This document shows positions 55,972-64,000 of a stretch of DNA of 64,000 nt, piece by piece. This DNA is from Lotus japonicus (Eukaryota; Streptophyta; Magnoliopsida; Fabales; Fabaceae). The notes below the pieces were generated by a model. That model did no database searches. It saw nothing but the letters and a program-made list of their open reading frames with translations, and was not told the DNA's origin. Position 1 is the stretch's first letter. Each line of letters opens with the position of its first letter. Location of the stretch: NCBI RefSeq assembly GCF_012489685.1, contig NC_080044.1, positions 73,456,732 to 73,520,731 of the forward strand, read 5' to 3'. The translations under genes and the position numbers were made by a program.

Positions 55972-56355
55972 AACGGGTGCCGTCAGATACATCAAAGGGT
56001 TTACATTTGTGCTGCAGGGCTGGACACGGAACTCAGCTGGAGAGGATCTGGATCCTGCCAAGTACTGTCTCCAGCTCCCTGCAACACAAATATAAGCCCT
56101 TTGATGTATCTGACGGCCCCATAACTGTCACAACTGAATAACACACTACACCAAATCCTTATCATAAATCATAATAGAACGATTGTTTTCGAATAAATTT
56201 TTGGTAACAGGTCCAACCCAAACTCTTAAACATGTACACTCAAGCATCCATTGGTACTAGTAGTAATTAGTACCCTCCAACCTTTGGGACAAAATTATTA
56301 CTAATGCAAGTTAGAATTTCAATTTTAAATATATATGAGGGTAGGAAAAACTATA
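55972..56355. other. Inverted modules and spacer, copy 2
   Basis: Repeats the 40736-41120 region: inverted ~37-bp arms (CCGTCAGATACATCAAAGGG and complement), then intergenic DNA. No gene seen. Confidence 0.8.
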
Positions 56356-56363
56356 GATATGAG

Positions 56364-57143
56364 TAGGGGTGAATATGGGCTGGGTAAATTCAATGAACCC
56401 GCCTAACCCAATCCGATCCAATAGAAAAAATGCGGGTTGGATCGGGCAATCGGGTTAGTCGGATGGATTTTACTACAACCCAACCAAGTTCGGATCGGAT
56501 TTCGGATTCAGTTCAAATCCATCCAACCCAACCCAAAATCCATACATATAATAATAATTTTTATAATTTTACTCATACTTGGAGTGCTAGTGTGGAGTGA
56601 TGACTTTTTAAAACTTTGAGACTTAAGTATTTGTAGTTATTTGTCATATTTGAACTTAAAGTATTTGTTCGTAGTTATTTGTTACATGTTTATATATAGT
56701 TATCTGGCATGTTGGAGACATCTAAGTTTTAAGTGTCATGGCATGACATTTAGTGTTGTTTTTCACTTTTTAAATACTATTTATATTAGATTGTTTCATG
56801 TCATTTGATAATGAAGTTTTATATTTTCATGATATTTGGCTATATGTCATTTATGTGGTATTATTTCTATAACATTTTGTGTCTTTTTCATGCTATTTAG
56901 TATTATAACATATTTAGTATTTTTTATAACATTTTTTGATTTTTTAATATTTCAGATATATTATTATTTTAATATAGTGACCTAATAAATCCATCTAACT
57001 CAATCCAAACTTCGTCGGGTTGGTTCGGATCGGGTCCGAAGAAGAAATTCGTGAAATCCAACCCAACCCAACCCAGACAATTTTGATCGGTTCGAATTTT
57101 ATTTTGACCAAAATTCATCCAACTCAACCCATGTGTACCCCTA
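56364..57143. mobile_element. hAT-type MITE, copy 2
   Basis: Same element and same GATATGAG duplication (56356-56363 and 57144-57151) as at 41129-41909; 780 bp. Confidence 0.92.
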
Positions 57144-57151
57144 GATATGAG

Positions 57152-57956
57152 TGTTTCAATGAGAAAACAGAATTTCCTGTAGATGAGTGTCTCAGAATAG
57201 TATTCATAAAGCAAGTTGCAATTGATGACAACACACAACACACAAGGACCGGTGAGGATACGATTCAAGATCCCTTTCAAAAATCCTTTTCAAATGTGTT
57301 GGATCACACAACTCTAACTCAGAAGCTATTCTTTTTTTCCCCTCAAAGTGTGCACGTCTCAAGCTCATGTGACACACCACTGGCCTAAAAAAGCACACGT
57401 TAATTAGCTCATACTTCCTCACAAGTTGCATTTATAAATGATATCTTCTATGCATATATGGATTTAATGCTTGGCCAATAGCCTTGGAAACAAAAAACTA
57501 TTTAACTATGCTTGTTTCATGCAGAGAGAGGATAAGAGGGTGCTATTCCCACTTCATACACATACCTACTAACTTCCTTCCAACTTGCTCAATAATTTGC
57601 TCATTATTTATATTTCAGTCGTTTTGGAAGACCAGTTTTTTCAATTAATTTGTGTATCATAATTCATGCAGGTTTAGATATTTTTCTACTATTGATTCTA
57701 AGGTCACAATCAATTTTACCGAGAAGTCTCTGAGTACCTAGTTTCTAGGTTTCAAAACCGATTGAAGAAAAAGAAGGGGATCCAAGATAGGTTTTATTAC
57801 TTTAGAGTGGACAATGAATTTGGATTTATGCTTCTCAAGGTAGGAAATTGTTGTGGGTTTACAGTGTTTCAATAGGCTATGGCATTTTCTCATGTTCGAT
57901 AGACAATTCAACAACAACCAACTTTACTGTGTACTCATCAGCAACAGAAACTTATA
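57152..57956. other. Intergenic, copy of 41918-42722
   Basis: Carries the same exon-like stretch of unknown identity. No gene that I can support. Confidence 0.35.
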
Positions 57957-57961
57957 ATATG

Positions 57962-60900
57962 TGTTGAGAACCTCAACAAAGGAAACCAAAGAAATGCACA
58001 AATTGAACTGAAAATGTATTCGATTGCTTATTAATGGGTTTGGAAACTACAGAAAGGGAGTAATATCTCCTGAATCTGACCAGAGCTAAGCTCCTATAGG
58101 AAGCTCAAAGCTTCCTATTCATTTCTATGCACTAGATTACACAAGATGCCCTCTCCACCTTTCTCAACGTCCCTTATACTCTGGGATTACAATCAGCTCT
58201 CACCCTCTCTCTCAACAGCTGGCTGTTAGTTAGTTATCCCTTAGCTCTATTTCCCCCTTTACCCCTTCTAGAATATACTCTCCATATCTTGGGTCCACTC
58301 CCCTCTTGAACAAGTGATTCCCTTGGGCCTGCTATTGGGTCATCGGTCCTAACAATGCCACCTTCTGAAACCACAACCTTGTCCTCAAGGTTGAAGTGAG
58401 GGAATTGGCTTTGAATGGTGATCGCATCCTCCCAAGTAGCATCCTCAGCAGACTTCCCTTGCCACTTAATCAGTAGCTGCTGAACAGAATCGTCATGGAG
58501 CTTCACCACGCGAGCAGCTAAGATTGTTTCCGGTTGCACCATCTCAGGACCCTCTCCTTCCAATTGATCAGGAAGAGTCGCATCCTCTGAGTAATTTCCC
58601 ACAGCCTTCTTGAGGAGCGACACATGAAAAACCGGGTGAACGCGCGAGCCTTCTGGTAATTGCAACTTATAGGCCACTGCACCGATTCGTGCCACGATGG
58701 GGAAAGGGCCAAAGTAACGGGCCGCGAGCTTGGCATGAATACGAGTGACCACAGATTGTTGACGGTGTGCGCGAAGCTTGACAAAAACTCACTCTCCCAC
58801 AGCGAAAGACTTCTCCACTCTCTTGGCATCAGCCATAGTTTTCATTCGATCCTGGGCACGCAACAATTGTTCCTTCAGTTGTCGGAGTGTTTCATCCCTG
58901 TCACTCAATTCTCTTTGCACAGCCTCAACCCGCGTCTCTCCAAGCCCCCAACGAGTTATCACAGGAGGTTTGCGACCGTAGACCACCTCGAAAGGGGTTC
59001 GATTTGTGGCAGAGTGGAATGTCGTGTTGAACCAATATTCAGCCCAATGTACCCAAGTGACCCCGTTTTGGGCTGATCGGAGGAAAAACAATGCAAGTAA
59101 GTCTCCAAACAGCGGTTGACTACTTCTGTTTGCCCATCCGACTCCGGGTGATAAGCCGCACTCATTTTCAGTTGAGTACCTTGGAATCTGAAAAGCTCCT
59201 TCCAAAAGTGACTCATAAACACGGGATCTCGGTCACTTACAATCGAAGAAGGAATGTCGTGCAAGCGAATCACTTCCTTGGTAAACAATTCTGCTATGCT
59301 CTTCGCGGTGTAGGGATGTTTCAGCGGAACAAAATGGCAATACTTTGACAATCGATCGACTACCACCAGAACTGCTTCGTATCCCTTAGACTTAGGCAAC
59401 CCCGTGATGAAGTCAATTGACAAATCTTCCCACACTTGCTCAGGTATGGGTAACGGCTGCAAGAGGCCCGCCGGAGAAGATGCTAAGTATTTCTGCCGCT
59501 GACAAGTGTCGCAGCCGCGTACAAATTCCTGTACCGCACTCTTCATTCCTGGCCAATATAGGTTGGCTGCTAGGCGACGGTACGTCCGGAGAAACCCGGA
59601 ATTCCCACCGTGTGGTGTCGTGTGGAACTCACAAAGCATTCGAGGGATTAAGGTAGAGTTATGGGTCAGGACTAGCCTACCTTGGTATAACAGTACCCCT
59701 TGGTGATAACTGTAGTCAGGATGTGTTGTCGGGTCAGCTTGCAGATCTGCAATCAATTGCTGGAGTTTCTCATCTCTCAGGGTTTCCTCTGCCACCAATT
59801 TATGTTCTGCCCACAGAGGATAAGTAACCATGGCCCGATTCTCGCCATATTCTTCCAGCCGCGATAGAGCATCTGCCCCCTTGTTCAACTTACCCGGTTT
59901 GTAGATTATATCAAAATTATACCCCAATAGCTTAGCAGCCCAATTCTGTTGATCACCAGTTACAATCTTTTGGTGTAGTAATTCCTTAAGGCTTTTCTGG
60001 TCAGTAGACACAAGGAATTTCCGACCCAACAAGTAAGGTCTCCAATGTTGAATTGCTAATGCGACCGCCATCAACTCTTTCTCATAAGCGGATTTAGCCA
60101 AGTTTCGTGTTCCCAAAGCCTTGCTAAAATAAGCTATTGGATTCTTGCCTTGCATTAGGATGGCTCCCAACCCACTCCCCGAAGCATCACACTCTATCAA
60201 AAACTCTTTACCAAAATCTGGTAAGGCTAAAACAGGGGCAGTTGTTAGCTTCTCCTTCAATGCATCAAATGCTTGTTGAGCAGCAGGTCCCCACTGAAAT
60301 GCTTCCTTCTTGGTGAGCTCTGTGAGAGGTTTTGCGATTTTACCATAGTCTCGGATAAACTTCCTGTAATAACCCGTTAACCCGAGGAAACCCCTCACGC
60401 CTTTGACATTCTTAGGTACTGGCCATTTCGTGACACTAACCACCTTGCTTGGGTCCACTGCTACTCCTCGTTCAGATATTATATGCCCCAAGTATTCCAC
60501 CGACCGCTGTGCAAATTGACATTTTTTCCGATTAGCCGTCAAACTCTGTGTTGTAGGAGCTGCAGCACCTTGTCCAAGTGAGCCAAGTGTGTCTCCCAAT
60601 TGCTGCTATAGACAAGTATATCATCGAAGAAAACTAAAACTCCTTTCCTCAACATGGATCGAAAGACCTCGTTCATCAAGCTTTGGAACGTTGACGGGGC
60701 ATTCATGAGCCCGAATGGCATTACCATGAATTCGTAATGCCCTTCGTGTGTTCTGAATGCAGTCTTATGCACATCCTCCGCTTTCACACAAACTTGGTGG
60801 TACCCTGATTTCAGATCGAGCTTTGAGAAATATCTGGCGCCATTCAATTCATCTAGAAGCTCCTCAATGACCGGAATCGGAAACTTGTCTGGGACAGTTG

Positions 60901-63403
60901 CCTTGTTCAGAGCGCGATAGTCTACACACATGCGCCAGGTCTGATCCTTTTTCTTCACTAAAATCACCGGGCTGGAATACGCACTGGAGCTGTGACGAAT
61001 AATTCCCGCTGCCAACATCTCTTGTACTTGCTTTTCTATCTCGTTTTTGTGCAAGTGGGGATAGCGATACGGTCTTACATTCACTGGCCCATAGCCCTCC
61101 TTAATGTTGATGCAATGTTCCTTGTTCCTACTTGGTGGAAGTCCCTGTTTGGATTCAAATACCTCAGCATAGTTACTTAGCATACTCTGTAATTCTTCTT
61201 GTTGCGTAGCCGACAACTGTGGTGGGTCAATTTCAGTAGGGTGTGCTTGGCCTATGGATCTCAGAACTCCAGGACCCATCCTCCCAGTCTTGCTTAAAAT
61301 ACTCTGCAAAGCTACCGTGGGGTCTTTACCATAACTCACCCCTTGTAGCCTGACCCACTGTATGCCGCTCCAGAAACTCAAGGTATGCTTGCTCCAATTT
61401 GCAATGGTATCCCCAAGCGTTTTGAGCCATTCTATTCCCAGCACAACGTCTGGCCCTCCTAAATCAAAGAGGTGGGGAGAGCAAGTGAGCTGATACTCTC
61501 CCATCTCGAGCTCGATCCGTTTGCAACGTCCTCTGGTGTGGGACTGGAAACCATCCCCTAATTTGATTGACAAGCGGGGTGTGTCTTCCACCTCCCACCC
61601 CATCCTCTGAACCACCTTTTGATCAATAAAGTTGTGAGTGGCCCCGCTATCGACCAGGACTAGGACGGGGACACCATTAATCTTCCCCTGCAACCTCATA
61701 GTTTGTGGTTGCTCGCGGTTTTCGCCGGCGAGGTTGTACAGACTCATCACACTCAGCTCGCCGTCGATCTCCTCTTCTTCCTCGTTCATCTCAACTGCAA
61801 GAATGTTCCCTTCTGAAGCTTCTTCATCACCGTCTTCTACCAGCAACACCCTAAGTTGCTTGTCCGGACATTGATGCATTGGGTGATAGGGGCCACCGCA
61901 TTTGAAGCATTGGCCTTTTTGCTTCCGTTCCAATAATTCTTGGTAGGTGAGGTGTGAAAAACCTCGGTCTCGTGGGCCCGAGCGTCTTTGGTCCGCTGCT
62001 GGTTTTTGGTCTGGCTTTGGGCCATTAAAAACAGGTTTGTTGTTTAGCGGCCCATTATCCTTCATGCCTTTCACCATGACCCAATCGGTGCCTCCGGGTC
62101 GACCCGAGCCCCCAGCCCCGGATCTGAAACCCGTTCCACCAAAACGGGAGCTCCGAGCGTAGCCCGACCCGCTAGCTCCTTTCACCTCCTTCTCAACAGC
62201 TCGAGCGATCAAGAGTAACTTCGATCGGGTTACTCCGCCCATCGCCGCCAAGCTCCGCACCTTTCCCCTTATCTCTTCCTTCAACTCATGCAAGAAGTAT
62301 CCCTGAAATTGCTTATCGGGCAATTTAGGAATTTGGGCTGTGAGGTACTCGAATTCAGTAATATATTCTTCAACCGTGCCCTTTTGACGCAGCGCCGTCA
62401 ATTGCTCGTATACATCACCATCGCCATGACCTCCGTAGCGTTCCAGCAAGGCACCGCAGAGCTTCTCCCAAGTCAGTGGGTCTTCAGCTTCGAACAAGGC
62501 ATTGAAGAAGTGGATGATGGATCCTTCCATGCTCAGTTGTGCCAAGCTCACCCTCACTTCTGGTGACGTCTCCTGTACCCTGAAATACACCTCCGCTCGT
62601 GAGATCCAACCAGCTGGATCACGACCATCGAAGAGTGGCAGCTCCACCTTCTTCACCGACTGACGGAACTCAGTCAGTGCGTCTCCTTGCAAGTGGCGAT
62701 TCCTCCGTTCACTCACAGTTTCCCTTGTCGCTGCCGGCGTTCCTCCTCCGGAGCTTTCCCCTTTCTCCTGGTTATCACTCGCATTCTCCATTTGTAAGGA
62801 TTTTCCCAAGGATCGTTCCAGCATCGCCACAAGTGACGTTGGAAGATCTTTGACTGCCGTCGTCACCGCTGCCAAAGACGAGCGCATCACCGCGAGCTCT
62901 CCCTCCAATGCATCTATCTTCGCCTCCATCTGGATCGTCGTGTGTTTGGATTTTCTGGGTGGCATTCACTGGTTCATCGGCGTAGCTATCCGGCAGGTCG
63001 GACCAATTTTGTTGAGAACCTCAACAAAGGAAACCAAAGAAATGCACAAATTGAACTGAAAATGTATTCGATTGCTTATTAATGGGTTTGGGAACTACAG
63101 AAAGGGAGTAATATCTCCTGAATTTGACCAGAGCTAAGCTCTTATAGGAAGCTCAAAGCTTCCTATTCATTTCTATGCACTAGATTACACAAGATGCCCT
63201 CTCCACCTTTCTCAACGTCCCTTATACTCTGGGATTACAATCAGCTCTCACCCTCTCTCTCAACAGCTGGCTGTTAGTTAGTTATCCCTTAGCTCTATTT
63301 CCCCCTTTACCCCTTTCTAGAATATACTCTCCATATCTTGGTTCCACTCCCCTCTTGAACAAGTGATTCCCTTGGGCCTGCTATTGGGTCATCGGTCCTA
63401 ACA
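57962..63403 (-). mobile_element. Gypsy chromovirus (Reina-like), copy 2
   Basis: LTRs 57962-58354 and 63010-63403, target duplication ATATG at 57957-57961 and 63404-63408, identical in position and sequence to copy 1. Confidence 0.95.
58234..62965 (-). pseudogene. Gypsy gag-pol copy 2, one stop and two frameshifts
   Basis: Same domain order as copy 1 from ATG 62965. A one-base deletion near 60548 (after DKVLQLLQ) and another near 59063 (in the integrase region, after SSDQPKT) shift the frame. The TGA shared with copy 1 is at 58789-58791. The copy 1 TAG is GAG here (ETLRDEKLQQL), so that nonsense change is not common to both. The frameshifts may be assembly errors. Confidence 0.9.
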
Positions 63404-63509
63404 ATATGTCATGTCCAAGAAGTTTTCCACTTTCATTCCCCTGAAGTTCTCTAGTAGTTGTCTTTTTGCAATGTAAATTAAACGTTTATGTTCATAATTA
63501 CACTAATAT

Positions 63510-64000
63510 TTACAACCGGAAGCTTGATGTTTTTTTCCTAAATACAAATTCATCAGTGGTGGAAACTTCAAAAGGAGATTCAATTTGCTCGAATCTTTCT
63601 GATAGAAACAAGCTTTGCACCCTTGTCAACTCTGGTAAAACCCTGACTTCTGCTGAAAACACTGCTTTAACAGGCCTGTGATCTGATAGTTTTGATTCAC
63701 TTCTAGCATACTGAAGTTGCTTTAAACCCTTCCCGTACCATACTATTCGATCACACCTAGATTAAGAACAAACAAGAATTTAATAATCATTCAACTAGAT
63801 TGTCTTGTGACCATAATCATGAATCGATTGTATGTTGTTTCTAATAATTACCATGCTGGTGCTCTCCTCTTCTCTGGCTTTTTTCCATGACAAAAACAGC
63901 CATAGTACATGTCTGAATTTGGAAAATACTTGTAGGTAGGAGCAAATTTGATTACTCCTTCGTGCCATCCTTTTAATATTTTTCCGGCCATTAGCTCCAT
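63510..64000 (-). CDS. Type I inositol-polyphosphate 5-phosphatase, last exons, copy 2 (cut by window edge)
   Basis: The last exon, 63510-63756, encodes [32 protein letters not shown] and the end TSSFRL. The penultimate exon starts at 63852 and runs past the window edge ([23 protein letters not shown]). Splice sites are identical to copy 1. It is either the second allele or contig of the same gene, or a true partial duplicate. Confidence 0.82.

Larger units (their letters stand above)
50683..64000 (+). repeat. ~13.3-kb duplicated block, second copy
   Basis: Starts at the gap inside the GC-rich part of the Copia 5' LTR and continues to the window edge. The net difference from copy 1 is about 12 deleted bases and a few dozen substitutions. 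Confidence 0.97.

Noticed and set aside
35438..64000. True recent tandem segmental duplication of 15 kb
   Set aside because: Possible, but the N gap, a start inside an LTR and the clustered one-base deletions make contig or haplotype overlap more likely; left open as a finding.

Overview
The window is nuclear DNA of a flowering plant, most likely a dicot. A legume is my guess from the look of the small transposons, but nothing here proves it. Evidence for a plant: spliced plant genes (a DYW-type PPR protein, an SRG1-like dioxygenase, polcalcins), a piece of chloroplast cemA, a Cassandra-type retrotransposon carrying 5S rRNA sequence, and Copia, chromovirus, hAT, Mutator-like and Helitron elements.

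Layout. 1-16 kb is almost all transposable elements. It holds a palindromic Cassandra unit with a 5-bp target duplication, and a composite inverted-repeat element that encloses chloroplast cemA DNA. It also holds a Helitron with a Mutator-type MITE nested in it, a small hAT MITE, and a 6.2-kb hAT unit with a perfect 8-bp duplication. 16-27 kb is the gene island: a four-exon 2-oxoglutarate/Fe(II) dioxygenase (+), an intronless PPR-DYW gene (-) converging on it, a non-autonomous MULE, and two tandem polcalcin (two-EF-hand) genes whose promoters are also duplicated. Between the polcalcins lie a SINE and a tandemly triplicated palindromic MITE.

28-34 kb is a Helitron cluster (three related 5' ends, one good 3' end) with a broken chloroplast-type SET-domain methyltransferase gene that stops exactly at a Helitron 5' terminus. 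35-50.6 kb holds a full-length Copia element with an intact 1336-aa polyprotein, a hAT MITE, a Reina-like chromovirus on the minus strand, and the 3' half of a type I inositol-polyphosphate 5-phosphatase gene, into whose 3' flank the chromovirus has inserted. A 100-N gap follows. From 50,683 to the end the sequence repeats 35,438-48,767 at near identity, including the same TE insertions and target duplications.

The second copy differs mostly by single-base deletions, seven of them within 1.1 kb of the Copia pol gene. The simplest reading is that two overlapping contigs or haplotypes were placed in tandem across the gap, not a true 15-kb duplication. Apparent frameshifts near the gap should be read in that light. 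The most unusual biological signals are the composite element with plastid DNA, the U5-to-U5 palindromic Cassandra, and the gene fragment cut at the Helitron end.
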